Below, piece by piece: positions 16,742 to 26,400 of a DNA stretch of 64,000 nt. Where the stretch lies: positions 558,001 to 622,000 of the forward strand of contig NZ_CP015971.1 in assembly GCF_001659705.1 (NCBI RefSeq), in the 5' to 3' direction. The notes beneath the pieces were generated by a model, which was given only the letters and a program-made list of their open reading frames with translations, was not told where the DNA came from and searched no databases. The translations under genes and the position numbers were made by a program. The number at the start of each line of letters is the position of its first letter. Positions within the stretch are counted from its first letter, which is position 1. The stretch is from Arachidicoccus sp. BS20. Its GTDB lineage: Bacteria > Bacteroidota > Bacteroidia > Chitinophagales > Chitinophagaceae.

Positions 16742-18547
16742 ATGCAAAGAAAAACCATCGTCCAATTTCTGCTTTTTACTTTTTCGTTTTTACTTGGTAA
16801 TGCGCAAACACACCAAGCAAATCTACACTTTCTTCATGCAATGAACGAAGTTGAAAATAATGTCGTTTTACTGAACAACCCAAGCGAAATTATTCCCTTA
16901 AAAAATTTAGATAAAAGAAAAATTGTCGCGGTACATTTTGGCTTTGGAGAGCAAGATATTTTTGACAGTCTTTTAAACAAATATGATTTTATAGATACAC
17001 TGAATGCTGCGCCGTATAAGGATTCCGCAAACTTTTATCATGTTGAAGACGATTTGAAATATTTCAACACGGTCATTCTTGCATTGAATAATACGCTTAT
17101 TGAAAATAAAAAAATACAACAGTTTATCAATGATATTTCCGGCAGAAAAAACACCATTATTGCCTTCTTCGGCGACGGAAAGAATTTGTCTTTTTTCGAC
17201 AAAATGAATATATCGCTCATTTGGTATAAAAGTGAAAATAATGTTGCCGTATTCGTTGTGCCGCAAATCATTTTCGGCGGTATTGCCACGACGGCTCTGT
17301 TGCCCAAAACATTTTCTTCTTACAAAAAAAATACAGGTTTTAAAACTGTTGCAACACGTCTGAAATTCACGGTTCCCGAAGATGTGCATGTGAATGCCGA
17401 TGATTTAAAATCCATCGATTCTATTGCTGCGGAAACCATTGAAAAAAAGGCTTCGCCCGGCTTGGTAGTGCTTGCCGCGAAAGACGGGAAAGTATTTTTC
17501 AACAAGGCTTACGGAACGCATACTTACGATGATAACATTCCTGATAAAATTACTGATTTATTTGACCTAGCATCTGTTACAAAAATCACGGCAACCACGC
17601 CTACTGTAATGCATTTGTACGATGAAGGAAAATTGAATCTCGATACCACCATTGGTTATTATCTCGCACGCACGCGCACAACGCCTATGAACCCGATTCA
17701 TGTGCGCGAAGTGATGTTGCATCAGGCGGGATTTGTGCCGTTCATTCCTTTTTATAAATACATTAAACAAGGAATTGATTATAGTACCGATTCTTCAAAT
17801 GATTATCCTACAAAGGTTGCAGAGCATTTTTATATGCGTAAAAACTTCTTCCGCGACGTAATGTGGACGCAAATGATGAATTCACCCATCAAAACGCGCG
17901 GTAAATATGTTTACAGCGATTTGAGTATGTACACCATGCAACAAATTGTAGAGCAACTAACAGAAACGCCATTGAACAAATTTGTATTAGACAGTTTTTA
18001 TAAACCGCTTGGAATGCAGACTGCGGGCTATTTGCCGCGCAAAAGGTTTTCTGCAAGCCAAATTATTCCTACGGAAAATGATACTTCTTTTCGTCATCAA
18101 CTGCTGATTGGTTATGTGCATGACGAAGGCGCAGCGCTCAAAGGCGGCGTTGCCGGACATGCAGGGCTTTTTGCAAGTTCCATCGACCTCGCAATTTATT
18201 ATCAGATGTTGCTGAACAAAGGCAGCTATGGCGGTGTTCAATATTTTAAACCTCAAACAGTAGAGTATTTTACAGGCAAGCGTTCGACTGTAAGCCGCAG
18301 AGGACTTGGCTTTGACCGTGCAGATACTTCAAAAAATTATCCTTCAAAACTGGCGTCGCCGCAAACATTCGGGCATACGGGTTTTACGGGAATCGGCGTG
18401 TGGGTGGACGTTCCGAGAAATCTGGTATATATCTTTTTGTCTAACCGTGTTAATCCAAACAGAAGCGCTGAATTAATACATTTGGATATTCGTCCGCGTA
18501 TAGAAGATGTGCTGAACAAGGCGATTGATAAGGAGAAGAATCATTAA
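16742..18547 (+). CDS. Secreted serine hydrolase (class C beta-lactamase fold) with a GH3-C-like N-terminal remnant
   Basis: A 601-residue protein with a signal peptide (cleavage after GNAQ near residue 21). Residues about 215-600 form a class C beta-lactamase/esterase domain with Ser278 and Lys281 in SVTK, Tyr391 in YSD, and His545 in HTG. Residues about 28-205 (ENNVVLLNNPSEIIPLKNLDKRKIV and onward) look like the domain that follows the catalytic barrel in GH3 enzymes. Bacteroidetes often carry a near-1000-residue fusion of GH3 and this hydrolase. Here the GH3 catalytic barrel is absent while signal peptide and later parts are in frame. Substrate unknown; cell-wall turnover is plausible. Confidence 0.82.
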   Translation: MQRKTIVQFLLFTFSFLLGNAQTHQANLHFLHAMNEVENNVVLLNNPSEIIPLKNLDKRKIVAVHFGFGEQDIFDSLLNKYDFIDTLNAAPYKDSANFYHVEDDLKYFNTVILALNNTLIENKKIQQFINDISGRKNTIIAFFGDGKNLSFFDKMNISLIWYKSENNVAVFVVPQIIFGGIATTALLPKTFSSYKKNTGFKTVATRLKFTVPEDVHVNADDLKSIDSIAAETIEKKASPGLVVLAAKDGKVFFNKAYGTHTYDDNIPDKITDLFDLASVTKITATTPTVMHLYDEGKLNLDTTIGYYLARTRTTPMNPIHVREVMLHQAGFVPFIPFYKYIKQGIDYSTDSSNDYPTKVAEHFYMRKNFFRDVMWTQMMNSPIKTRGKYVYSDLSMYTMQQIVEQLTETPLNKFVLDSFYKPLGMQTAGYLPRKRFSASQIIPTENDTSFRHQLLIGYVHDEGAALKGGVAGHAGLFASSIDLAIYYQMLLNKGSYGGVQYFKPQTVEYFTGKRSTVSRRGLGFDRADTSKNYPSKLASPQTFGHTGFTGIGVWVDVPRNLVYIFLSNRVNPNRSAELIHLDIRPRIEDVLNKAIDKEKNH

Positions 18548-18591
18548 ACTTCCAACTAATTGTATTATTTTTAAAATCTAAAATTATTTTT

Positions 18592-20616
18592 ATGCGAAAG
18601 CTCATCTTTTCTGCCTCAATAGCAGCACTTACTGTTGTTTCTTGCAACAATAACCAAAGTGCTAAACCCGATATTCTTGCTGCAAATATCGACACCACAA
18701 TCCGTCCGCAAGATGATTTTTTTGATTATGCCAACGGCGCGTGGCTTAAAAAAAATGATATTCCCGGCGATGAAACCGAATGGGGAATTGGAAACTTAGT
18801 GGACAGCGAATTGTATGAACGCAAAAGAAAGATAAATGAAGACGCTGTAAAAAATCCGCAAGGTGATATCGCGAAAAAAATTGCCGCATTCTGGAAAACC
18901 GGAATGGACACGACGTCGCTTGAAACGCAAACTGTGTCTGTATTGCAGCCGCAACTCGATTTAATTGATTCAGTCAAAGATGTAAAAACTTTGTTGGCAG
19001 TTTCGGCGGCTTTGGATAAGATTGGTGTCGGTTCTTTGTTCGGTTCTTACGTTGGACAGGACGATAAAAACAGCAGCGCAGAAGCGTTTCAACTTTATCA
19101 GGGCGGATTAGGTTTGCCCAACCGCGATTATTATTTCAACACTGATGCGCGCACCACAAAAATCCGTAATGCCTATATCCCGCACATTCAAAAAATACTG
19201 ATGATTACGGGCGAAGATTCAACCACTGCAAAAAGTAGCGCGCAGCAAATTTTTAATCTTGAAAAAACGCTTGCAGCATCCTGCCGAAAGCTGGCAGATT
19301 TGCGCGACCCATATAAAAATTATAACAAATTTTCCGTGAGTGGTTTTGCGAAGCAAACATCCAATATCGATTGGCAGAGTTGGTTGCAAAATATTGGCAT
19401 CAATCATTTGGATTCATTGATTGTGGGTCAGCCGGAATTTTTTAAGGCATTAAACAAAGAACTTGCAGTTGCGCCAATCAAGGTGTGGAAAGAGTATCTG
19501 AAATATCATTTGCTTAGCAGTTTGGGAACTTTTGTGAATACCAAATTCGATGAAGAAAATTTTGACTTCGGCGGAAAAATTATGAGTGGCGTTACAGTGC
19601 AAAGACCAAGGTGGAAGCGCGTTCTGGATTGGGAAGAAGGTTCTGTGGGCGAAGCTTTGGGGCAATTATTTGTAAAAAAATATTTTGACTCAACGGCAAA
19701 GAAACGCTATTCCGATTTGGTGGAAGATATTCGCGCAGCGTTAAAAGAAAGAATAGAAAAACTCGATTGGATGAGCGATTCTACCAAGCAAAAAGCTTTG
19801 TATAAATTAAGCAAAATGAACAAGAAAGTAGGCTATCCCGACAAGTGGAAAGATTTTTCTGCCATGGAAATCAAAGACCAGCCTTTCGTAAAAAATATTA
19901 TCGCGGCAAATCTTTGGTGGCACAATTATGAAATCGAAAAGCTCGGTAAACCGGTTGATAGAGAGGAGTGGGACATGACGCCGCAAACATACAATGCGTA
20001 CTACAATCCATCGAACAACGAAATAGTTTTGCCTGCCGGAATGTTTACCGTTCCGGGAATGCGCGACAATGAATTAGATGATGCTTTTGTTTACGGCTAC
20101 GCCGGTGCATCTACCATCGGACACGAGATGACGCACGGCTTTGACGACCAGGGCAGGCTGTATGATGCGGAAGGAAATTTAACCAACTGGTGGTCGAAAG
20201 AAGATGAAGAACAGTTCAAAAAACGTGCGGCTGTTATCATCAATGAATTTAATGGTTTTAACCCTGTGGATACATCGCACATCAACGGCGCTGCTACAAC
20301 GGGCGAAAATATTGCCGACCTCGGCGGCGTGTTGCTTGGCTGGGATGCCTTTACAAAAACGCAGGCGTATAAAGACAATAAAACTATTGCCGGATTGACA
20401 CCTGCGCAACGTTTCTTTTTAGGCTACGCATACAGCTGGATGTACAAAGAAAGACCTGAAAGACTCGCGCGACAGTTGATGACCGACGTACATTCGCCGG
20501 CAAAATATCGTGTAATCGGACCGTTTGAAAATGTGGATGCTTTCTATAAAACCTACAACATAAAACCCGGCGATAAAATGTATATTGCGGACAGTTTGAG
20601 AGTGAGGATTTGGTAG
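18592..20616 (+). CDS. M13-family metallopeptidase lipoprotein (PepO/neprilysin type)
   Basis: At 674 residues with a lipobox ending VVSCNN (lipid Cys18), this is an envelope-anchored zinc peptidase. The zinc motif HEMTH has His511, Glu512 and His515; the third ligand and the structural Asp are in ENIADLGG (Glu572, Asp576). NAYYNPSNNEIVLPAGM, upstream of the zinc site, is the conserved M13 substrate-binding strand. The family cleaves oligopeptides. It follows the serine hydrolase gene by 44 bases and may be cotranscribed with it. No missing residue is seen. Confidence 0.95.
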   Translation: MRKLIFSASIAALTVVSCNNNQSAKPDILAANIDTTIRPQDDFFDYANGAWLKKNDIPGDETEWGIGNLVDSELYERKRKINEDAVKNPQGDIAKKIAAFWKTGMDTTSLETQTVSVLQPQLDLIDSVKDVKTLLAVSAALDKIGVGSLFGSYVGQDDKNSSAEAFQLYQGGLGLPNRDYYFNTDARTTKIRNAYIPHIQKILMITGEDSTTAKSSAQQIFNLEKTLAASCRKLADLRDPYKNYNKFSVSGFAKQTSNIDWQSWLQNIGINHLDSLIVGQPEFFKALNKELAVAPIKVWKEYLKYHLLSSLGTFVNTKFDEENFDFGGKIMSGVTVQRPRWKRVLDWEEGSVGEALGQLFVKKYFDSTAKKRYSDLVEDIRAALKERIEKLDWMSDSTKQKALYKLSKMNKKVGYPDKWKDFSAMEIKDQPFVKNIIAANLWWHNYEIEKLGKPVDREEWDMTPQTYNAYYNPSNNEIVLPAGMFTVPGMRDNELDDAFVYGYAGASTIGHEMTHGFDDQGRLYDAEGNLTNWWSKEDEEQFKKRAAVIINEFNGFNPVDTSHINGAATTGENIADLGGVLLGWDAFTKTQAYKDNKTIAGLTPAQRFFLGYAYSWMYKERPERLARQLMTDVHSPAKYRVIGPFENVDAFYKTYNIKPGDKMYIADSLRVRIW

Positions 20617-20620
20617 CTTT

Positions 20621-20728
20621 CTAATTAGTAATTAAGAATTATAAATTAATAATTGCCGGTTGTTCTTATGCAATTATCAATAATGAAAACGCTTAATTTT
20701 TAATTACTAATTGTCAATTCTTAATTAG
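20621..20728. repeat. AT-rich imperfect inverted repeat
   Basis: The gap between the M13 peptidase and polyprenyl synthase genes starts with CTAATTAGTAATTAAGAATT (20621-20640) and ends with TTAATTACTAATTG followed by TCAATTCTTAATTAG (to 20728). The outer ends pair (CTAATTA/TAATTAG), and the inner TTAGTAATTAA unit reappears inverted. It could be a small mobile-type palindrome or a transcript-end structure. Confidence 0.5.
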
Positions 20729-20734
20729 AAAAAA

Positions 20735-21700
20735 ATGTATTCTTTCGAAGAATTATTAAAATTATATACAGCAAAATTTAATACGCCCCATTTTCCCGAA
20801 GAACCGCAAAACTTGTACGAACCTGCGGAATATTTTCTCGGCATTGGCGGCAAAAGAATGCGTCCTGTTGCATGTTTGATGGGCAATGAGTTGTTTGATG
20901 AAATCAATGAAGATTGTTGGAAAATAGCCAATGCTATTGAGCTGTTTCACAATTTTACCTTGATGCACGACGATATTATGGACGATGCTTCGTTGCGGCG
21001 CGGCAAGCAAACCGTTTTCGCCCGCAACGGCGCGAATGCAGCCATTCTCAGTGGCGATGTGATGCTGATTCGTGCGTATGAATACTTGAGTGAAATCAAT
21101 CCCGAATTGTTACAACCTGTTCTTGCTCTGTTTAACAAAACGGCGCGCGAAGTATGTGAAGGACAGCAATACGATATGGATTTTGAAAAAGCCGAAAATG
21201 TATCGCTTGACGCGTATATCGAAATGATACAACTAAAAACTTCGGTATTGTTGGCGGCGAGTCTGGAAATGGGAGCAATCGTTGGCGGTGCAACAAAGAA
21301 TAACCGTGAGCATATTTACGAGTTTGGGAAAAATTTGGGTATCGCCTTTCAGATACAGGATGATTATCTTGATTGCTTCGGCAACCCTGAAAAATTCGGT
21401 AAAGAAGTCGGCGGCGACATTCGCAGAAACAAGAAAACTTTTTTATTGATTAAAGCATTGGAAAAAGTTTCCGGCGCGCAAAAAGCTGAATTGGCGAGGC
21501 TTTTAGTCAATGACGAAAATGATAAAGTGGAAAAAGTTTTAGCTATCTATAAAGAAGTCGGCGTGGACAATTGGGCAAAAGATTTATTGCAACAATACGC
21601 CGGTAAAGCCATGCAGCATTTGGATAATATTGTTGTAGTGAAAGCGCGTAAGAAACACATGAAAGAGTTTGCGGAATATTTGTTGCAAAGAGAATATTAG
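20735..21700 (+). CDS. Polyprenyl diphosphate synthase
   Basis: This 321-residue enzyme has both aspartate-rich motifs of trans-isoprenyl diphosphate synthases: the first at DDIMDD (Asp79 to Asp83, after LMH) and the second at QDDYLD (Asp209 to Asp213). GGKRMRPVAC near residue 38 is the first conserved region and binds diphosphate. It condenses isopentenyl diphosphate onto an allylic primer. Chain length cannot be read with certainty: the residues before the first motif are FHNFTLMH, without two bulky aromatics directly before it, so products of C20 or longer are possible. Confidence 0.92.
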   Translation: MYSFEELLKLYTAKFNTPHFPEEPQNLYEPAEYFLGIGGKRMRPVACLMGNELFDEINEDCWKIANAIELFHNFTLMHDDIMDDASLRRGKQTVFARNGANAAILSGDVMLIRAYEYLSEINPELLQPVLALFNKTAREVCEGQQYDMDFEKAENVSLDAYIEMIQLKTSVLLAASLEMGAIVGGATKNNREHIYEFGKNLGIAFQIQDDYLDCFGNPEKFGKEVGGDIRRNKKTFLLIKALEKVSGAQKAELARLLVNDENDKVEKVLAIYKEVGVDNWAKDLLQQYAGKAMQHLDNIVVVKARKKHMKEFAEYLLQREY

Positions 21701-21739
21701 TCTGAACTGTGATTTATGGGATTGAAATGATTATAGGAA

Positions 21740-22282
21740 ATGAACAGAATTGAAATTTATACAAGTAGAAAGAAAGCCATTTTACTTTTAATCGCGGCAT
21801 TACTCTTTGCAATAGGTGGGACTTATATGTTCATCAATGCAGAAACTTTTTCCAAATATCCTTTGATTTTGGTAAAATCATTTTCCGCCTTTACAGTTTT
21901 GTTTTTCGGTTTAGGAGTTTTCGTATCAATTTGGATGCTGCTGAAAAACAGATTAGCATTAACAATTGATGAAAATGGTTTAACAATATATAGCATGTTT
22001 AACTCACAGTTTATTGATTGGAATTCAATAAAAAATTTTGTTGTAAAGAATATGGGGAGAAGTCAAAAATTTATAGTGATAGAACTAAAAAATCCACATG
22101 GTTGGATGAGGCAAGAAAGAAGCGCCTTTAAGAGAAAAACAATGCAATTTAGTATGAACTTAGTTGATTCCCCTTTAAGTCTTAGTTCAGATAGTATGCA
22201 AATCAGCTCAGAGTCTCTATTGAGTTTATTAAATGAAAATTTAGGAAAGTATCAAAATAAAACTTTTCTTCATAAACAATAA
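21740..22282 (+). CDS. Small two-helix membrane protein, STM3941-like
   Basis: A 180-residue protein with two membrane helices near residues 13-32 and 43-66 after a polar start (NRIEIYTSRKK). A soluble part follows with NRLALTIDENGLTIYSMF and IDWNSIKNFVVKN. This layout resembles the STM3941 family of unknown role: PH-like domain after two helices. Assignment by pattern only. It sits 40 bases after the polyprenyl synthase gene and 10 bases before the amino-acid permease gene, so all three may share a transcript. Confidence 0.6.
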   Translation: MNRIEIYTSRKKAILLLIAALLFAIGGTYMFINAETFSKYPLILVKSFSAFTVLFFGLGVFVSIWMLLKNRLALTIDENGLTIYSMFNSQFIDWNSIKNFVVKNMGRSQKFIVIELKNPHGWMRQERSAFKRKTMQFSMNLVDSPLSLSSDSMQISSESLLSLLNENLGKYQNKTFLHKQ

Positions 22283-22291
22283 AAACTGCCA

Positions 22292-23962
22292 ATGTCCAAT
22301 TCTCTATTCCGCAAAAAATCCATCGAAACCATCCAGCGCGATTACGACAAAGGTTTGGAAGACGGTCATCCAATGGGACTGAAAAAAGTGCTTGGCGTGC
22401 GCGACCTTACATTTATGGGTGTTGCAGCCGTAATTGGTGCAGGTATTTTCTCAACCATTGGTACGGCTGCATTTCAGGGCGGTCCGGGTGTAATTTTTCT
22501 GTTCATGATTACGGCAATCACTTGCGGTTTCACGGCTTTGTGTTATGCAGAGTTTGCGTCGCGCGTACCAGTTTCCGGAAGCGCCTATACTTATTCGTAT
22601 GTAACGTTCGGCGAAATTGTTGCATGGATTATTGGCTGGGCATTGATTCTTGAATATGCCATTGGAAATATTGTTGTCGCTATTTCATGGAGCGCGTATT
22701 TTAATCATTTGCTGGAAGGCTTTGGTGTGCATTTGCCCGATTGGCTTACGATTGGTTATCAGACCGCGAAAATCAAGTACGACGCGGCTTTTGCGGCAGG
22801 ACAACCTTTGACCGATTTGGTTTATACAAATGCGCCAACTATTGGAGGCATCAAATTTATCATTAATCTTCCTGCATTTATTATTGTTGTGTTGATTACA
22901 ATTTTGGCATACATCGGCATTTCCGAAAGCAAGAAGAGTGCGAATTTTATGGTTGGATTGAAATTGGTAGTGTTGGCTTTCATCGTTGCTTTCGGTTTTT
23001 ACTTAATTCTTCACGAAGGAACGACAAGCAATTGGACGCCTTTTTTGCCTAACGGAATGGATGGCGTACTGAAAGGTGTTTCTTCCGTATTCTTTGCTTA
23101 CATTGGGTTTGACGCGATTTCAACTACGGCAGAAGAATGCGCCAATCCGCGCAGAGATATGCCGCGCGGAATGTTGTATTCATTGCTGATTTGTACGGTC
23201 ATTTATATTCTCGTTGCATTGGTCATAACAGGATTGGTTAACTATAAAGAATTTGACGGTGTGAGTGACCCGCTGGCGTATGTGTTCAATAAAATCAATA
23301 TGCAGAAGATTGGGTTGATAATTGCTGTGAGCGCAGTAGTTGCGAGTACAAGTGTGTTGCTGGTTTTTCAAATAGGACAACCGAGAATCTGGATGAGCAT
23401 GAGCCGCGACGGATTACTGCCGAAGCAATTCTCACAAGTAAGCAAAAAGTTTAAAACGCCTGCATTTGCGACAATCATGACAGGGTTGCTCGTAGGTATT
23501 CCTGCGTTGTTTATTGATGATGTGTTGATGACGGATTTAACGAGTATCGGAACATTGTTTGCATTTGTGTTGGTTTGCAGCGGCGTGTTGGCTTTACCGC
23601 AAATCAAAAAGGACGGCGACAAATTCAGATTGCCTTACATCAACGGAAAATGGATCATTCCTTTGCTCGCAATCATTTTTATTTATCTCTTCAAAGGCAG
23701 GCTGCAAGCGGCTTTCAGCAATTTAGGAACAGAAAATTATGAAGAAATTTTATTCTTAATTTTTGTCGTAGTGTTGATTGTTGCCGCAATATTGAGCTTT
23801 GTAAAAAATTATTCATTAATTCCCATTCTCGGTGCGTTGTGTTGCTTGTATTTAATGATTTCCATTCCGCCGAAAAGCTGGCTCGTATTCTTTGGCTGGA
23901 TGGCTTTGGGGCTGTTGATTTATTTTATTTATGGAAGAAAGAAAAGCAGATTGAGAGAATAG
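22292..23962 (+). CDS. Amino acid permease (APC superfamily, cationic amino acid transporter type)
   Basis: A 556-residue protein with about 12 to 14 membrane segments. The first helix has the unwound substrate-binding motif VIGAGIFSTIG near residue 48-58; FAYIGFDAISTTAEE near 270-284 is the sixth-helix signature of the APC family, and CANPRRDMPRG follows it. The N-terminal KKSIETIQRDYDKG and length fit the CAT-type branch (YfnA/CAT). It most likely imports amino acids with protons; which ones is unknown. It follows the STM3941-like gene by 10 bases. Confidence 0.9.
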   Translation: MSNSLFRKKSIETIQRDYDKGLEDGHPMGLKKVLGVRDLTFMGVAAVIGAGIFSTIGTAAFQGGPGVIFLFMITAITCGFTALCYAEFASRVPVSGSAYTYSYVTFGEIVAWIIGWALILEYAIGNIVVAISWSAYFNHLLEGFGVHLPDWLTIGYQTAKIKYDAAFAAGQPLTDLVYTNAPTIGGIKFIINLPAFIIVVLITILAYIGISESKKSANFMVGLKLVVLAFIVAFGFYLILHEGTTSNWTPFLPNGMDGVLKGVSSVFFAYIGFDAISTTAEECANPRRDMPRGMLYSLLICTVIYILVALVITGLVNYKEFDGVSDPLAYVFNKINMQKIGLIIAVSAVVASTSVLLVFQIGQPRIWMSMSRDGLLPKQFSQVSKKFKTPAFATIMTGLLVGIPALFIDDVLMTDLTSIGTLFAFVLVCSGVLALPQIKKDGDKFRLPYINGKWIIPLLAIIFIYLFKGRLQAAFSNLGTENYEEILFLIFVVVLIVAAILSFVKNYSLIPILGALCCLYLMISIPPKSWLVFFGWMALGLLIYFIYGRKKSRLRE

Positions 23963-24033
23963 AATTAAGTTATAGATGCAAGATAAATTTAGTGTCTGTA
24001 CCGTGAATACATTAATTTTTGCCAACAAATACT

Positions 24034-25269
24034 ATGTCTTCAACTCAATTACATCAGGATAATCAGCTAAGAAAATTCTTTGATCTTTGGGTTTGCATCT
24101 ATGTTTTAGTATTTATACTTACTGCTCAGTTTTTTCCGCGTCAGCCTTTTTACGAAAAATTTGTCAGTCAAATCGGAAGGGTATTTTTTCATAAAGAAAA
24201 TTTACAAAAAGTATTCAACGGAAGCGGCGATACTACTTTCGATTATGTTCTGGTATTTACAAATCTTGTTGTTTCATATATTCTAAGCCTGATTATTTTA
24301 TGCATCGATTATAAGAGAAAAAATTATAAACAGTTCCATTTATTTACAATCGTGATTGCGCGCTATTATGTGGCGTACACGCTGTTTGTTTATGGAATTA
24401 TGAAGTTATTCTTCGGACAATTTTCCGGCTACAATCCTTTAGCACTTGATGAACATTTCGGCAATATGAGTCCGATGGGCGTTCTATGGAATTTTATGGG
24501 AGCATCGCCGGTTTATGAATTTATTTCGGGATTATTAGAAACTATTGGCGGCTTGTTACTGCTTTTCAGAAGAACAAAAACTTTTGGCGCTTTATTTTCA
24601 ATGGCAGTAATGCTCAATGTTGCGCTCCTGAATTACTTGTACAATGTTCCCGTAAAAATACTTTCTACACATATAGTGTTACTTTGTGCTTTCATACTCA
24701 CTTATGAATGGCGCGTATTATTTGCTTTTTTTGTTAAACATAAAAATGAAAAATTAGATTACAACAAAACACTTGTCAAAAATAAATGGTTGCAGATTGC
24801 TTTAAGAATCGCAAAAATTTTACTAATTGTATACGTATTAAAAGGCATGGTCAAAAGCAATTACGATTGGTATTTGTATGAAAGTAAAAGGAACGAAGAG
24901 AGAAGCTTATATGTGTGTACTCAATTTGTTTTGAATGATAAGGATACAATTCCCATTGATGCGACTAAGCATGATTCTATAAGATGGAATAAAATGGTAG
25001 TGTGGGATTCGCAAACATTGTATGTGGTAAAGAATAATGATTCTTTGAGAAAATTTTCTCTAAAAACAGACACAATCAATAAAGCCTTGGATATTAAAAA
25101 TCAAGATGCGACACAGGCTGCATTCTTCGTGTACCAGAACATTAACGATACACTTTTTTTATATGGTAGAATAAATAATGTACCGGCATATCTTGTTCTT
25201 CAAAAGAAAAATTATCGTTTACCCAATGCGAAATTTCATTGGATAAATGAAATGCCAAATAATAAGTAG
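24034..25269 (+). CDS. Multi-pass membrane protein, DoxX-like, unknown function
   Basis: The ATG at 24034 gives 411 residues; a TTG five codons upstream is less likely. Six to seven hydrophobic segments lie between residues 15 and 265. The part reading YTLFVYGIMKLFFGQF, ETIGGLLLLFRRTKTFGAL and NVALLNYLYNVPVK has the spacing of DoxX-type four-helix proteins. A soluble C-terminal domain (about 290-411, rich in Asp, Asn and Thr with YLYESKRNEERSLY) follows the last helix. I do not recognise a specific family for the whole protein. It stands 57 bases after the permease gene. Confidence 0.55.
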   Translation: MSSTQLHQDNQLRKFFDLWVCIYVLVFILTAQFFPRQPFYEKFVSQIGRVFFHKENLQKVFNGSGDTTFDYVLVFTNLVVSYILSLIILCIDYKRKNYKQFHLFTIVIARYYVAYTLFVYGIMKLFFGQFSGYNPLALDEHFGNMSPMGVLWNFMGASPVYEFISGLLETIGGLLLLFRRTKTFGALFSMAVMLNVALLNYLYNVPVKILSTHIVLLCAFILTYEWRVLFAFFVKHKNEKLDYNKTLVKNKWLQIALRIAKILLIVYVLKGMVKSNYDWYLYESKRNEERSLYVCTQFVLNDKDTIPIDATKHDSIRWNKMVVWDSQTLYVVKNNDSLRKFSLKTDTINKALDIKNQDATQAAFFVYQNINDTLFLYGRINNVPAYLVLQKKNYRLPNAKFHWINEMPNNK

Positions 25270-25298
25270 TTTCATAGGAATTCGTGCATCCTCGGCAA

Positions 25299-26309
25299 TC
25301 AAATTATATTCACTTCTCTTTCCAATTCAACACCAAATTTTTCTTTTACGCTTTCGATAATTTTTCCGGAGAGATTGTAAATGTCTTTCCCGCTTGCACC
25401 GCCGTAGTTCACTAATACCAAGGCTTGCAGCGAATGAACACCGTAATTATTTTCACGAAAACCTTTCCAGCCGCATTGCTCAATGAGCCAGCCTGCGGCA
25501 ATCTTTTTGTCGGATGAATTTAGAATTTCATACGCAGGAATGTTGGGATATTTTTCTTTTAAAGCAAGATAATGCACTTCGCTGACGGCAGGATTTTTAA
25601 AGAAACTTCCTGCATTTCCTATTTCTTTTGGATTGGGCAATTTACTTTGGCGAATATTAATCACAGCTTGCGAAATATTTTGAATAGATAAATCCTGCAC
25701 ATCCATTTTTTCCAATTCCTGTTTGATGGCGCCGTATTCGATATTAAATTTCGGGCGCTTGTTCAAGCGATAAGTTACATTTAAAATGATAAACTTATTT
25801 TTTAGTTTTCTTTTAAAAACGCTTTCCCTGTAACCAAATGCACAATCTTTACCGGAAAACTTTTGTACGCTGAAATCCTCTATAGACAATGCTTCCAGCT
25901 CGTGAAAAACATCTTTTATTTCCACGCCGTAAGCGCCGATGTTTTGCATGGGCGATGCGCCAACGCAGCCGGGAATGAGGCTTAAATTTTCTACGCCGGC
26001 GTAATTATTTTCTATACAATGCAACACAAATTCATGCCATACTTCTCCCCCATTTGCTTTTACGTAAAAATAATTTTCGTCTTCATTTACCAATTCGATT
26101 CCTTTAAGTTCGTTCTTCAATACATAGCCTTGCACGTCTTTTGTAAACAAAATATTGCTGCCACCGCCGATGATTAATTTGTTTTCATTTTTACTTTTTT
26201 TCAACAAGTTTCTGAGTTCATCCGCGCTCGAAAACGCAGCAAACCATTCGGCTGAAACATCGATGCCGAAAGAGTTATAGGGTTTCAGAGAAATATTAGT
26301 CTGAACCAT
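25299..26309 (-). CDS. murB: UDP-N-acetylenolpyruvoylglucosamine reductase
   Basis: A 336-residue MurB, which reduces UDP-GlcNAc-enolpyruvate to UDP-MurNAc in peptidoglycan synthesis. The FAD-binding GGGSN is at residues 48-52, IPGCVGASPMQNIGAYG near 112-128, and the proton-donor Ser235 is in GNAGSFFKNP. The C-terminal LVNYGGASGKD is normal, and length fits the E. coli-like type I enzyme. It lies 84 bases downstream of the porin gene on the same strand. Its first codons form one arm of an inverted repeat whose other arm covers the porin stop, so the start codon may be masked in the joint transcript. Confidence 0.96.
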   Translation of the reverse strand: MVQTNISLKPYNSFGIDVSAEWFAAFSSADELRNLLKKSKNENKLIIGGGSNILFTKDVQGYVLKNELKGIELVNEDENYFYVKANGGEVWHEFVLHCIENNYAGVENLSLIPGCVGASPMQNIGAYGVEIKDVFHELEALSIEDFSVQKFSGKDCAFGYRESVFKRKLKNKFIILNVTYRLNKRPKFNIEYGAIKQELEKMDVQDLSIQNISQAVINIRQSKLPNPKEIGNAGSFFKNPAVSEVHYLALKEKYPNIPAYEILNSSDKKIAAGWLIEQCGWKGFRENNYGVHSLQALVLVNYGGASGKDIYNLSGKIIESVKEKFGVELEREVNII

Positions 26310-26400
26310 GATTTATAGAATTTAAAGATTTATCGGAAATACGAAGATTATAAAAATGAGTGAATATTGAATACTTACAAATCATGGTTCAGATTAGTTA
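26292..26400. repeat. Inverted repeat covering the porin stop and the murB start
   Basis: AAATCATGGTTCAGA (26379-26393) is the exact reverse complement of TCTGAACCATGATTT (26300-26314), and pairing continues imperfectly for several bases. In the minus-strand transcript one arm spans the porin stop codon region and the other the murB ATG, with 64 bases between. Confidence 0.8.
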
